From assembly GCF_001724605.1 (NCBI RefSeq), contig NZ_MEEX01000010.1:49534-113533 (forward strand): a stretch of DNA of 64,000 nt. Direction: 5' to 3'. The position numbers and the translations under genes were made by a program. Shown piece by piece: positions 8,020 to 17,099 of the stretch. This DNA is from Phenylobacterium sp. SCN 70-31 (GTDB lineage Bacteria > Pseudomonadota > Alphaproteobacteria > Caulobacterales > Caulobacteraceae). Each line of letters begins with the position of its first letter. The stretch's first letter is position 1. The notes under the pieces were generated by a model. The model worked only from the letters and a program-made list of their open reading frames with translations, was not told the DNA's origin and did not search any database.

Positions 8020-9924
8020 ATGGCCCACCAGTCCGCGCTCATCGCCGAGGACATCGAAGCGTACCTCCACCAGCACGAGCACAAGTCTCTTCTGCGGTTC
8101 CTGACCTGTGGCTCGGTGGACGACGGCAAGTCGACCCTGATCGGCCGCCTGCTCTACGACAGCAAGATGATCTTCGAGGACCAGCTCGCCGCGCTGGAGG
8201 CCGACTCGAAGAAGGTCGGCACGCAAGGGGGCGATATCGACTTCGCCCTCCTGGTCGACGGCCTGGCCGCCGAGCGCGAGCAGGGCATCACCATCGACGT
8301 GGCCTACCGCTTCTTCTCGACGGAGAAGCGCAAGTTCATCGTCGCCGACACTCCCGGCCACGAGCAGTACACCCGCAACATGGTCACCGGCGCCTCGACG
8401 GCGGACGCGGCCATCATCCTGATCGACGCGCGCAAGGGCGTGCTCACCCAGACCCGCCGGCACAGCTACCTGGTGAGCCTGCTGGGCATCCGCCACGTGG
8501 TGCTGGCCATCAACAAGATGGATCTGGTGGGCTGGAGCCAGGAGGTGTTCGACACCATCGTGGCCGAGTACCACGACTTCGCCGCCCAGATCGGGATCAA
8601 GGCGTTCACCGCCATCCCGATGTCGGCCCTGAAGGGCGACAACATCACCGAGCCCTCCGCGAAGTCGCCCTGGTACTCCGGCCCGCCCCTGATGCGCTGG
8701 CTGGAAGAGGCGCCCGTCGAGGACGACCTCCAGCAGAAGCCCTTCCGCATGCCGGTCCAGTGGGTGAACCGGCCCGACCTGGACTTCCGCGGCTTCTCCG
8801 GCCTGATCGCCTCGGGCGTCGTCCGCCCCGGCGACAAGGTCAAGGCCCTGCCCTCGGGCCGCGAGAGCACGGTGGCGCGCATCGTGACCTTCCGTGGCGA
8901 CCTGCCCCAGGCCGTCGCCGGCCAGTCCGTGACCCTCACGCTCGCCGACGAAATCGACGTCAGCCGCGGGGACGTCCTCGCCGCCGCCGGTCACCCGCCC
9001 GAAGTGGCCGACCAGTTCGAGGCCACCCTCGTCTGGTTCGACGAGGACGCCCTGCTGCCGGGCCGGCCCTACCTGATGAAGCTGGGGACCCGCACGGCCA
9101 CCGCCCAGGTGGCCGAGCCCAAGTACAAGGTCAATGTGAACACCCTCGAACAGCTCGCCGCCAAGCGCCTGGAGCTGAACGAGATCGGGGTCTGTAATCT
9201 GGCGCTCTCGGCGCCCATCGCCTTCGATCCCTACGCCGACAACAAGGACCTGGGCGGCTTCATCCTCATCGACCGGATGAGCAATCGCACCGTCGGCGCC
9301 GGCATGCTGCGCTTCGCGCTCCGCCGCAGCCAGAACATCCACTGGCAGGCCCTGGACGTGGACAAGGCCGCGCGCGCCGCCGCCAAGGGCCAGAAGGCGC
9401 GGGTGGTGTGGTTCACCGGGCTCTCGGGCGCCGGCAAATCCACCATCGCCAACCTGGTGGAGAAGCGCCTGCACGCCGAGGGCCGCCACACCTACCTGCT
9501 CGACGGCGACAACGTCCGCCACGGCCTCAACAAGGACCTGGGTTTCACCGAGGCCGACCGCGTCGAGAACATCCGCCGCGTCGCCGAGGTGTCCAAGCTG
9601 ATGGTCGACGCCGGCCTGATCGTCCTGGTCTCCTTCATTTCGCCGTTCCGCGCCGAGCGGCAGATGGCCCGCGAGCTGATGGGCGAGCGCGAATTCGTGG
9701 AGGTGTTCATCGACACGCCGCTCGCCGACGCCGAGAAGCGCGACGTCAAGGGCCTCTACGCCAAGGCCCGCGCCGGACAGCTCAAGAACTTCACCGGCAT
9801 CGACTCCCCCTACGAGGCGCCCGAAACACCCGAAATCCACATCGACACCACCGCCCTCTCCGCCGAGGACGCCGCACAGCGGATCTTCGAGTGGCTGGAA
9901 GGCGCGTTCGATCCCGGCATCTAG
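8020..9924 (+). CDS. cysNC: bifunctional sulfate adenylyltransferase subunit 1 / adenylylsulfate kinase
   Basis: A 634-residue fusion. The N-terminal part is the CysN GTPase that drives ATP sulfurylase: P-loop GSVDDGKST at 31-39, then [16 protein letters not shown] and EF-Tu-like beta-barrel domains to about residue 440. The C-terminal part is the APS kinase CysC, with its own P-loop GLSGAGKS at about 467-474, the DGDN segment and the FISPFRAER block, making PAPS from APS. Together with cysD it converts sulfate to PAPS for sulfation or reduction. ATG 8020 is used here; a GTG one codon earlier is possible. The ribosome binding site AGGGGAGG lies inside a hairpin. Confidence 0.95.
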   Translation: MAHQSALIAEDIEAYLHQHEHKSLLRFLTCGSVDDGKSTLIGRLLYDSKMIFEDQLAALEADSKKVGTQGGDIDFALLVDGLAAEREQGITIDVAYRFFSTEKRKFIVADTPGHEQYTRNMVTGASTADAAIILIDARKGVLTQTRRHSYLVSLLGIRHVVLAINKMDLVGWSQEVFDTIVAEYHDFAAQIGIKAFTAIPMSALKGDNITEPSAKSPWYSGPPLMRWLEEAPVEDDLQQKPFRMPVQWVNRPDLDFRGFSGLIASGVVRPGDKVKALPSGRESTVARIVTFRGDLPQAVAGQSVTLTLADEIDVSRGDVLAAAGHPPEVADQFEATLVWFDEDALLPGRPYLMKLGTRTATAQVAEPKYKVNVNTLEQLAAKRLELNEIGVCNLALSAPIAFDPYADNKDLGGFILIDRMSNRTVGAGMLRFALRRSQNIHWQALDVDKAARAAAKGQKARVVWFTGLSGAGKSTIANLVEKRLHAEGRHTYLLDGDNVRHGLNKDLGFTEADRVENIRRVAEVSKLMVDAGLIVLVSFISPFRAERQMARELMGEREFVEVFIDTPLADAEKRDVKGLYAKARAGQLKNFTGIDSPYEAPETPEIHIDTTALSAEDAAQRIFEWLEGAFDPGI

Positions 9925-9986
9925 CGGCGCGAGGGGGCATGTTGACCGACGCCGCTTCGACGCAGGATCTGGGCTGACGCGCACCC

Positions 9987-10754
9987 ATGGATCCCGACTT
10001 CTGGCTCTTCCTGGCCGTGGGGTTCGCCGCCCAGCTCGTCGACGGCGCGCTCGGCATGGCCTACGGCGTCATTTCGACCTCGGTGCTGCTGAGTTTCGGC
10101 GTCACCCCGGCCAACGCCTCGGCCAGCGTCCATGCCGCCAAGGTCTTCACCGGCGCGGCCTCGGGGCTGTCGCACATCCTCTACCGCAACGTGGACTGGA
10201 AGCTGCTGGCGCTGCTGGCCGGCGGCGGCGTGGTGGGCGGCGTCGGCGGAACCTATGTGCTGACTTCGGTTCCAGGTGAGGCCGTGAAGCCCTACGTGGT
10301 CGCCTGGCTGTTCCTGATGGGGCTCATCATCCTCTACCGGGCCTGGCGTCAGGCCCGCCCCAAGGTGTTCTCCTGGAAATCTCCGTTCCCGCTCGGCCTC
10401 GTCGGCGGCTTCTTCGACGCCATCGGCGGCGGGGGCTGGGGACCCGTCGTGACCAGTTCGCTGATGGGCGCCGGCGCAGACCCGCGCAAGGCCATCGGCA
10501 CGACCAACACAGCCGAGGTCTTCGTCGCCGCCGCGACGGCGGGCGCCTTCCTGGTGAGCCTGTTGACGGGACATTGGGAGACCGAGGGCCTGGACGGCCT
10601 GTTGTGGTCCCTCGCCGGACTGATCGTGGGCGGCGTGATCGCGGCCCCGCTCGCCGGATGGATGACGAAGGTGCTGCCCACCCGCGCCCTCACCTGGATC
10701 GTCGGCCTTCTGGTGGTCTCGCTGGCGGCCTGGCAGGCCTGGATGCTGTTCTGA
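9987..10754 (+). CDS. TauE/SafE family (TSUP) anion permease
   Basis: A 255-residue polytopic membrane protein with about eight hydrophobic spans. It has the TSUP hallmarks of two related glycine-rich halves: AAQLVDGALGMAYGVIST near the N-terminus and GLVGGFFDAIGGGGWGPVVTSSL in the middle, each followed by NA(S)/TN(T) segments. The family exports or imports sulfite, sulfoacetate, sulfolactate and related organosulfur anions. It lies 62 bases behind cysNC on the same strand, so a role in moving sulfate, sulfite or another sulfur anion in step with sulfate activation is likely. The direction of transport cannot be read from the sequence. Confidence 0.88.
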   Translation: MDPDFWLFLAVGFAAQLVDGALGMAYGVISTSVLLSFGVTPANASASVHAAKVFTGAASGLSHILYRNVDWKLLALLAGGGVVGGVGGTYVLTSVPGEAVKPYVVAWLFLMGLIILYRAWRQARPKVFSWKSPFPLGLVGGFFDAIGGGGWGPVVTSSLMGAGADPRKAIGTTNTAEVFVAAATAGAFLVSLLTGHWETEGLDGLLWSLAGLIVGGVIAAPLAGWMTKVLPTRALTWIVGLLVVSLAAWQAWMLF

Positions 10755-10791
10755 GGCGCCTCGACAGAGGCGTCGCCGGAGACGCTCCGGA

Positions 10792-11202
10792 TCAGATCAC
10801 CGCGCGCTTGCGCAGCCCCATCTCGTCCATCGCGGCGGCTTCGCGGCGACCCGCCTCCCTGCGCGCTTCCAGCCGGATGTTCTCGGCGATGTGCTCGTAC
10901 TTCTTCTGAGCCTCGAACGCCTCGGCCAGCGCGTCGCGCGCGCCCTGCTCCTCCGCGAGGACGATGTCGATCTCGGCCCGGATGCGGCCCTTGCGGATCT
11001 TGAGCCCCTCGAAGAAGCCGGCGCGGTAGATGCCCGCAGCCGCGTCCTGGGCCGAAAAGGCCATTTCGGCCTCGCCCTCGGCTTCAAGCATCGTCAGACG
11101 CAGCTCCGCCGCCACACGCCGGTCGACGATCTCGGCCAGGCGCTTCTGAAGCACCTCGGCCTCGTAGGTCGAGAGCTTGATCAGGGATTCGGCCCAGCTC
11201 AT
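10792..11202 (-). CDS. fliJ: flagellar export chaperone/stalk protein FliJ
   Basis: A 136-residue, highly charged, almost wholly helical protein predicted to form an antiparallel coiled coil, as FliJ does. FliJ sits in the centre of the FliI hexamer and couples it to the export gate of the flagellar type III apparatus, acting as an escort for export substrates. The sequence is weakly conserved in this family, so the call rests on size, the coiled-coil pattern and its position directly after fliI on the same strand (gap 58 bases). The start (MSWAESLIKLSTYEAE) matches the alphaproteobacterial pattern. Confidence 0.85.
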   Translation of the reverse strand: MSWAESLIKLSTYEAEVLQKRLAEIVDRRVAAELRLTMLEAEGEAEMAFSAQDAAAGIYRAGFFEGLKIRKGRIRAEIDIVLAEEQGARDALAEAFEAQKKYEHIAENIRLEARREAGRREAAAMDEMGLRKRAVI

Positions 11203-11260
11203 CCCTCAATGCTCCTGTCGGAACGGCGGAGGATCGTGCGAAGCTCTTGGCGAAGCCGGC

Positions 11261-12598
11261 TCACTCAGGCGCTCCGTTCAGGATATCGGACAGGCCGGCG
11301 AAGCTGGCGTCCAGGCTGGTGGAGTCGTTCGGATTCTGTGAAAGGAACCTCTCGACCGCGGGATTGAGCGCGATGGCCCGGTCGATCAGCGGATCGGCGC
11401 CGGCGCGGTAGGCGCCGATGCGGATCAGTTCCTCCATGTTGGCGTAGGCCGACAGGCTCTCGCGCGCCTGCCGCACCACCTCGCGCTCTTCCATCGACTG
11501 GCAGCCCGGCATGGTGCGGCTGATCGATTTCAGCACGTTGATGGCTGGGAACCGGCCGCGTTCGGCGATGCCGCGTTCCATGACGATATGGCCATCCAGG
11601 ATACCGCGGACGGCGTCGGCGATCGGCTCGTTGTGGTCGTCGCCATCCACCAGCACCGTGAAGAGCCCCGTGATCGGTCCCGCCTTGGTGCCGTCCGGAC
11701 GGACCGGCCCAGGTCCCGCTCGCTCCAGCAGCTTGGGCAGTTCGGTGAAGACGGTCGGCGTGTAGCCCTTGGTCGTCGGGGGCTCGCCCGCGGCCAGGCC
11801 GATCTCGCGCTGGGCCATGGCGAAGCGTGTCACCGAGTCCATCAGGCAGAGGACCTCCATGTCCTGGTCGCGCAGGAATTCGGCCAGCGCCAGGGTCATG
11901 TAGGCGGCCTGGCGGCGCTTCAGCGCCGGCTCGTCCGACGTGGCCACCACCACGATCGCGCGACGCAGCCCCTCCTCGCCCAGGGTCTCCTCGATGAACT
12001 CGCGGACTTCGCGGCCCCGCTCGCCGATCAGACCGACGACGACGGCATCGCACTCGGCGTTCTTCGCCAGCATGGAGAGCAGGACCGACTTGCCGACGCC
12101 CGAACCGGCGAAGACGCCGAGACGCTGGCCGCGACAGCAGGTCGTGAAGACGTTCATCGCCCGCACGCCCAGGTCCAGGCGCTCGCCGACCCGCGCGCGG
12201 GCGTGCGCCGACGGCGGCGAGGCGCGCAGCGGATAGGCGGCGATCCCCTGCGGCAGAGGTCCCTTGCCGTCGATCGGTTCGCCGAAGGCGTCGACGATCC
12301 GCCCGAGCCACGCCTTGCTGGGGCGAACGGCCGAACCCAGGGGCTGGATGCGGATCTCGGCGCCGGGCGCCACGCCCTCGACCGGCCCGAAGGGCATCAG
12401 CAAGGCGCGGTTTTCACGGAAGCCCACCACCTCGGCGGCCACCGGCTTCTCCGCGAAACGGGCGATCTCGGCGCGGGCGCCGACGGCCAGGCGGGACAAG
12501 CCGCCTCGCGCCTCGATGAGAAGGCCGTTCACGGCTGCGACGCGGCCGGAAACCGTCAGTGGATCCAGCCGCTCGACCGCGGCCACCAGGCTTTGCAA
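11261..12598 (-). CDS. fliI: flagellum-specific ATP synthase FliI
   Basis: This 445-residue ATPase energises substrate unfolding and entry into the flagellar type III secretion system, as a hexamer at the cytoplasmic side of the export gate. It has an N-terminal beta barrel (1-100), Walker A GVGKS at 167-171 ([11 protein letters not shown]), a Walker B region [13 protein letters not shown] and the F1-beta-like block [18 protein letters not shown]. No ATG is available near the expected N-terminus. The TTG at 12598 is preceded by GAGGGG and gives the normal family length and start ([10 protein letters not shown]), so I chose it. It lies between the small membrane protein gene upstream and fliJ downstream, all on one strand and divergent from ctrA. 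Confidence 0.94.
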   Translation of the reverse strand: MQSLVAAVERLDPLTVSGRVAAVNGLLIEARGGLSRLAVGARAEIARFAEKPVAAEVVGFRENRALLMPFGPVEGVAPGAEIRIQPLGSAVRPSKAWLGRIVDAFGEPIDGKGPLPQGIAAYPLRASPPSAHARARVGERLDLGVRAMNVFTTCCRGQRLGVFAGSGVGKSVLLSMLAKNAECDAVVVGLIGERGREVREFIEETLGEEGLRRAIVVVATSDEPALKRRQAAYMTLALAEFLRDQDMEVLCLMDSVTRFAMAQREIGLAAGEPPTTKGYTPTVFTELPKLLERAGPGPVRPDGTKAGPITGLFTVLVDGDDHNEPIADAVRGILDGHIVMERGIAERGRFPAINVLKSISRTMPGCQSMEEREVVRQARESLSAYANMEELIRIGAYRAGADPLIDRAIALNPAVERFLSQNPNDSTSLDASFAGLSDILNGAPE

Positions 12599-12665
12599 CG
12601 CCCACCCCTCAAGCTGTGGCGGGACTATTCGCCCGCCGTGCTTAAGGGGTGGTGAAGACCCGGGG

Positions 12666-13028
12666 TCAGTGCAGGTCGGGAACGGTGGGCGGCGCCGCGG
12701 CGGTTCGCCGCGTCCGGGCCCGGGCCGCGACCTTCTCGCCGGCCGTCCGGGCCTGGTCCACAAGGGCTTCGCCCTTGGCCTTCGCGTCGTCGAGCAACGC
12801 CTGACCCTTATGACGCGCGTCGTCGAGAACCGGCTGCGCGGCGGCCCCGATCTTCTCGCGGTTGCGCCAGGCCAGGACCCCGGCCAAGCCGACGACGGCC
12901 GCGCCGACCAGGAGCGCCGGATGACGCGCGGCGTAGCGCATGACCGGAGCCAGCGCCGCACCCTGCTTCAATGGGTCTCGCCGCCAGGGCATGCGATAGG
13001 ATTCGAGGGTCTTGGGCAGGTCTACCAT
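12666..13028 (-). CDS. small single-span membrane protein of the fliI operon, function unknown
   Basis: A 120-residue protein starting at ATG 13028 (GGAGA upstream). It has a short basic N-terminus and one hydrophobic helix ([19 protein letters not shown], about 34-52). A C-terminal Ala/Lys/Asp-rich amphipathic helix follows, with an approximate 11-residue rhythm ([25 protein letters not shown] when read in pieces), and a basic tail. This resembles apolipoprotein/LEA-type helices. No enzyme motif is visible. It is the first gene of the fliI-fliJ strand and diverges from ctrA, sharing its 284-base regulatory region, so it may be cell-cycle controlled. A structural or envelope role is possible but unproven. 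Confidence 0.75.
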   Translation of the reverse strand: MVDLPKTLESYRMPWRRDPLKQGAALAPVMRYAARHPALLVGAAVVGLAGVLAWRNREKIGAAAQPVLDDARHKGQALLDDAKAKGEALVDQARTAGEKVAARARTRRTAAAPPTVPDLH

Positions 13029-13097
13029 GAGGGTCTCCGAACAGGACTGTTCCGAACAAAACCCCTGTCCGCACAAGGCGTTCCCGCCCCACGCTTC

Positions 13098-13269
13098 GAC
13101 TCCCCTGTCCAATCACGAAAGATTCAACGGCCCGACGACTCGCTCAGGCGCCCGCCCAGCTTGAGTCGGATTCTCAAATCGGATTAACGATTCTCGACGG
13201 AGAGCCAGCCTCATTAACCGGTCTTAAAGGACGGCGGGGCAGGTTAACGACGATCCATGGGGCGGATTC
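13098..13269. promoter_or_regulatory. ctrA control region with seven GANTC sites and TTAA half-sites
   Basis: The gap between ctrA and the divergent fliI-side operon holds GANTC pentamers at 13098, 13121, 13137, 13163, 13169, 13189 and 13265 (first base of each). At this base composition about one per 340 bases is expected. Four TTAA tetramers occur at 13184, 13214, 13224 and 13244; those at 13214 and 13224 are separated by six bases, close to the CtrA box TTAA-N7-TTAA. In Caulobacter, ctrA transcription is governed by CcrM methylation of GANTC together with GcrA, and by CtrA binding to TTAA boxes. The sites are seen; their use here is inferred from that model. Confidence 0.7.
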
Positions 13270-13312
13270 ACGAGAATTCGCGCGGAATGCGGGGACGCGG
13301 CAGGAGAGCCTA

Positions 13313-14014
13313 ATGCGCGTATTGTTGATCGAGGACGACAGCGCGACGGCGCAAAGCATCGAGTTGATGCTGAAATCGGAAGGATTCAACGTCTACACCA
13401 CCGATCTCGGTGAGGAAGGCGTCGATCTCGGCAAGATCTACGACTACGATCTCATCCTCCTCGACCTGAATCTGCCCGACATGTCCGGCATGGACGTCCT
13501 GCGGACGCTTCGCGTGGGTAAGATCAACACCCCGATCATGATCCTTTCCGGCACGGCCGAGATCGAAACGAAGGTGAAGACCTTCTCGGGCGGCGCCGAC
13601 GACTACATGACCAAGCCGTTCCACAAGGACGAACTGGTCGCCCGTATCCACGCTGTGGTCCGCCGCTCCAAGGGCCATGCGCAATCGGTCATCAAGACCG
13701 GCGACATCGTGGTGAACCTCGACGCCAAGACCGTGGAAGTGAACGGCATCCGCGTGCATCTGACCGGCAAGGAATATCAGATGCTCGAACTGCTCTCGCT
13801 CCGGAAGGGCACGACCCTCACCAAGGAAATGTTCCTGAACCACCTGTACGGCGGCATGGACGAGCCCGAACTGAAGATCATCGACGTCTTCATCTGCAAG
13901 CTCCGTAAGAAGCTGGCCGCCGCCGCCGACGGCAAGCACCACATCGAGACGGTCTGGGGCCGCGGCTATGTGCTGCGCGACCCTCAGGAAGGCGCGATCA
14001 CCGTCGCCGCCTGA
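13313..14014 (+). CDS. ctrA: cell-cycle response regulator CtrA
   Basis: A 233-residue OmpR-type regulator: receiver domain 1-115 with acidic pocket EDD (7-9), phosphoacceptor D51 and K101, then a winged-helix DNA-binding domain (about 125-228). The sequence ([56 protein letters not shown]) is unmistakably CtrA, the master regulator that silences the replication origin and activates flagellar, division and polarity genes. The protein ends in Val-Ala-Ala, the type of C-terminal tag by which ClpXP degrades CtrA. ATG 13313 has AGGAGA upstream. A rho-independent terminator follows at once, so it is monocistronic. Confidence 0.97.
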   Translation: MRVLLIEDDSATAQSIELMLKSEGFNVYTTDLGEEGVDLGKIYDYDLILLDLNLPDMSGMDVLRTLRVGKINTPIMILSGTAEIETKVKTFSGGADDYMTKPFHKDELVARIHAVVRRSKGHAQSVIKTGDIVVNLDAKTVEVNGIRVHLTGKEYQMLELLSLRKGTTLTKEMFLNHLYGGMDEPELKIIDVFICKLRKKLAAAADGKHHIETVWGRGYVLRDPQEGAITVAA

Positions 14015-14040
14015 AGCCGTCTCTTCGATCCCGCATCGCG

Positions 14041-14074
14041 AACGCCCGGCCCCGCGGCCGGGCGTTTTCGTTTT
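14041..14074 (+). terminator. rho-independent terminator of ctrA
   Basis: A perfect 11-base stem (AACGCCCGGCC at 14041-14051, GGCCGGGCGTT at 14056-14066) with loop CCGC is followed by the T-rich run TTCGTTTT. It lies 26 bases after the ctrA stop codon and before the peptidase gene. Confidence 0.9.
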
Positions 14075-14125
14075 GGCGCGATGCGGTCTAGCCTTCATCC
14101 AGGACTCAACGGGGAGGGTCGGGGC

Positions 14126-16510
14126 GTGCGTCGCTATTTCGCGCTGCTCGTTGCACTGATGCTGGGCTCATGGATCGCGTTCAGCGATCAGGTCCTTCCG
14201 GAATCCGCCCCCGTGGGCGCTCCGGCGGTCGAGTTCTCGGCCGAGCGCGCCTTCGCCGACGTGACGCTGCTGGCGCAGGAGCCTCATCCGATGGGCTCGC
14301 CGGCCAACGCCAGGGTGCGCGACCTGCTGGTCGGCAGGATGGCCGAACTGGGCCTGTCACCGGAAGTGCGTCCGGGGGTGGGCGTCCTCCAGCCGCGCGG
14401 GGCGTCGGACCTCCTCGTCGCCGGGCCGGTCGAGAATGTCGTGGGCGTCCTTCCCGGGCGGGACCGGAGCAAGCCCGCGGTGGCGATCATGTCGCACTAC
14501 GACAGCGTACCCGGCTCCCCCGGCGCCGCCGACGACATCATGGGCGTGGCCGCGTCGCTGGAGGCCGTCCGGGCCATCAAGGCCCGCGGCGCACCCGCGC
14601 GCGACGTGATCCTGATCTTCACCGATGGCGAGGAAGCGGGGCTCCTGGGCGCCAACCACTTCTTCCGCCGCGATCCGTTGGCGAAGCGGATCGGCCTGGT
14701 GGTCAACCTGGAGGCCAGGGGCTCGACCGGGCGAGCCAACATGTTCCAGACCAGCCCGCAGAACGGCGAACTGATCGACCTCTTCCGGAAGACGGCGGTG
14801 AAGCCCGCCTCGTCCTCGCTTTCGGTGATGCTCTACGAGCGCATGCCGAACGACACCGACCTGACCGAGACGCTGGCGGCCGGGATCGCCGGCCTCAACT
14901 ACGCGATCATCGGCCGGCTGTTCGATTATCACAGCGCCACCTCCACCCCACAGAACCTGGAGCGCGGCTCCCTGCAGGACATGGGGACCCAGGCGCTGGC
15001 CGTCGTCGCGGAAGCGGCCTTCGCACCCGAATTACCGGGCAAGGCTTCCTCGCCGATCTACGCCAACCTGTTCGGCGACACCGTCATCGCCTACCCGGTG
15101 TGGTTCGGCTGGGTGATCCTGCTGGCGATCGCGGTGATGCTGGCGTTCTCGGTGCGGTGGGCGCGGCACTCGGGCGAGTTCCCGGCCGCCGACATCCTTC
15201 GCGGCGCGGGCGCCCTGGCCTTCGGCGCCATCGGCACGGTGGCCGTGCTCCAGTTCGCACGCCGACTCACGGGGGCCGGCTTCGGCTTCATCGACCAGCG
15301 GTTTCTCCTGGCCCAGGCCACGCCCTGGGAATGGGCGATCATGCTCATGTCGCTGGGCTTCCTGATGCTTGCGGCCGGCGACCTGGCCCGCGGCCGGCGC
15401 TGGATGGCCGCGATCCCGGCGGTGCTGGGGCTCGCATGCTCGATGTTCGGAGAGTTCGACGTCATCGGCGCCGTGGCCGGCGTCGTCGCCGGGGTCATCG
15501 GAGTCTTCGTCTATTCCGGTCGCGCGGGACGCAAAGGCGCCTGGGCGGGCGTGCTGGGTCTGGGCTTCATCATCGCGGTGGGCCTCCAGGCGCTGGCGCC
15601 GGCGGCCTCGTATGTCGTGGTCTGGCCGCTGCTGGTGGGTGCGGTGGGGGCGATGGCGACCGCCCTGAGCGCCAAGCGCGGTCTGATCCCCACGATCATC
15701 CTCGTCGTGCTCGCGGCCGGCGCGCTGGGGTGGCAGGGCGGCATCTCCCACTTCGCCTTCGAGGCGATGGACCTGATGCCCTTGTTCGCCATCCAGATGC
15801 TGACCGCGGGCCTCGTGGTCTGGCCACTGGCCCAACCGGACGCGGGCGCACAGAAGGGGCTCGTGATCGGCGGCCTCCTGCTCTTCGGCGGTCTGGCGCT
15901 GACGCTGTTCATCCGCGCCGAGTCACCCTGGTCGCCGCGGTATCCGCAGGCGAGCTACATCGCCTACCAGGTGGATCAGGACACCGGCCGGGCCTGGCGC
16001 TACAGCCCGGAGTTCGACCGCACCGACTGGACCCGCAAGGTGTTGTGGGCCGAGGGCGCCGAGCCGCAACTCACCCGTCACTGGGCCTGGCGGCGGCCCA
16101 TGCTGGCCGCGCCCACGACCCCGACGGCCGAACCTTCGCCCGACATCAGCGCGACGCGAACCCCGGACGGACGGCTGGAGGTCCGCGCGGTCGCGCCGCC
16201 CGGCGCGCGCACCCTGGCCCTTCAGCTCCGCGCCAGCACCGCCGCCCAGGTCACCAGCGTCGAGGGCGTAGCGGCCGGGCTGGCCCTGCCCGCCGGCCAG
16301 TGGGTGCGGGTGATGTGGCAAGCGCCCGGCGACGGCCTGGACCTCGTGATCCGGCCCGGCGGACCGGGGCGCCTGGACGTCCGTTACACCGCGGGCTTCG
16401 ACCGCTGGCCGACGGGCGTCGCCCCCCTTCCCTCGCGGCCGGCCGACGTGATGGCCTGGGACACCTCGGACTCCACCTTCGTCTCGGGCTCGCGCGCCTT
16501 CACCTGGTAG
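14126..16510 (+). CDS. membrane-anchored M28-family metallopeptidase
   Basis: A 794-residue protein with an N-terminal signal anchor (about 4-20) and a periplasmic M28 zinc aminopeptidase-type domain (35-305). Metal and catalytic residues are visible in SHYDSVPGSPGAADD (H124, D136/D137), TDGEEAGLLG (E169/E170) and NLEARG (E196). About eight hydrophobic spans follow (roughly 325-625), then a C-terminal soluble beta-rich domain. It probably trims peptides outside the cytoplasm; eukaryotic ERMP1/FXNA proteins have a similar peptidase-plus-TM plan. I chose the GTG at 14126, which follows GGGAGGG; an ATG at 14081 would overlap the terminator region and lacks a site. No operon partner is evident. 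Confidence 0.85.
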   Translation: MRRYFALLVALMLGSWIAFSDQVLPESAPVGAPAVEFSAERAFADVTLLAQEPHPMGSPANARVRDLLVGRMAELGLSPEVRPGVGVLQPRGASDLLVAGPVENVVGVLPGRDRSKPAVAIMSHYDSVPGSPGAADDIMGVAASLEAVRAIKARGAPARDVILIFTDGEEAGLLGANHFFRRDPLAKRIGLVVNLEARGSTGRANMFQTSPQNGELIDLFRKTAVKPASSSLSVMLYERMPNDTDLTETLAAGIAGLNYAIIGRLFDYHSATSTPQNLERGSLQDMGTQALAVVAEAAFAPELPGKASSPIYANLFGDTVIAYPVWFGWVILLAIAVMLAFSVRWARHSGEFPAADILRGAGALAFGAIGTVAVLQFARRLTGAGFGFIDQRFLLAQATPWEWAIMLMSLGFLMLAAGDLARGRRWMAAIPAVLGLACSMFGEFDVIGAVAGVVAGVIGVFVYSGRAGRKGAWAGVLGLGFIIAVGLQALAPAASYVVVWPLLVGAVGAMATALSAKRGLIPTIILVVLAAGALGWQGGISHFAFEAMDLMPLFAIQMLTAGLVVWPLAQPDAGAQKGLVIGGLLLFGGLALTLFIRAESPWSPRYPQASYIAYQVDQDTGRAWRYSPEFDRTDWTRKVLWAEGAEPQLTRHWAWRRPMLAAPTTPTAEPSPDISATRTPDGRLEVRAVAPPGARTLALQLRASTAAQVTSVEGVAAGLALPAGQWVRVMWQAPGDGLDLVIRPGGPGRLDVRYTAGFDRWPTGVAPLPSRPADVMAWDTSDSTFVSGSRAFTW

Positions 16511-16572
16511 CCGACGCCTGTTCACCGGCTTCGGAAGGGTGACGGGCTTCGACCGCCGCGGTATCGGAGCGC

Positions 16573-16923
16573 ATGAGCAACGTCGTCATCTATCACAACC
16601 CGTCCTGCGGGACCTCGCGCAACACGCTCGCGCTGCTGCGCGAAAAGGGGATCGAGCCGCAGGTCGTGGAGTATCTGAAGGCCGGTTGGACCAAGGCCCA
16701 ACTCGAGGATCTCGCCACGCGGATGGGCGGAAGCGTGCGCGACATCCTGCGCGTGAGGGGCACGAAGGCCGAGGAACTGGGGCTCACCGACCCGTCCGTC
16801 TCGGACGAAGCGATCATCGCCGCCATGATCATCGACCCGATCCTGGTGAATCGGCCTATCGTCGCAACTTCGAAGGGTGCGGCGCTGTGCCGTCCCGCCG
16901 AACTGGTGCTGGGACTGATCTGA
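16573..16923 (+). CDS. arsC: glutaredoxin-linked arsenate reductase
   Basis: This 116-residue protein has the thioredoxin-fold ArsC pattern. NPSCGTSR carries the catalytic Cys12, and IDPILVNRPIV is the late conserved block. Arginine residues in the middle (VRDILRVRG) correspond to those binding arsenate. It reduces As(V) to As(III) with glutathione and glutaredoxin. There is no arsB, acr3 or arsR next to it, which is unusual for a resistance locus. It may be a housekeeping copy or belong to the ArsC/Spx-like relatives of unknown substrate. The ATG at 16573 gives the standard N-terminus. Confidence 0.88.
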   Translation: MSNVVIYHNPSCGTSRNTLALLREKGIEPQVVEYLKAGWTKAQLEDLATRMGGSVRDILRVRGTKAEELGLTDPSVSDEAIIAAMIIDPILVNRPIVATSKGAALCRPAELVLGLI

Positions 16924-17099
16924 CCGCCTGAGACAACAACCCGAGACCGAAGGCAGCCGACGCCGAAGCGGGACCCAAGGCCGCGTAATTGCCGTGATTT
17001 CAGGCGAGGTGCGCATGCCGAAGGCGCTCGCGAGGCCAGGAGACGCAACGGCGACTCCGTTCATCCGGAGTTGAGTGTCTGTCGCTAGCAGGGGTGGCG

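Noticed and set aside
7828..9984. Minus-strand open frame of 718 codons opposite cysNC
   Set aside because: Complete antisense to clear cysNC domains; its Val/Gly/His-rich composition is typical of the mirror of a GC-rich gene.
10757..10772. Hairpin CGCCTC-GACA-GAGGCG between the TSUP gene and fliJ as a terminator
   Set aside because: Stem of only six bases and no T run; too weak to call.
12637..12645. TTAA at 12640 before fliI as a CtrA box
   Set aside because: Single tetramer without a second half at seven bases; no support for a promoter inside the operon.
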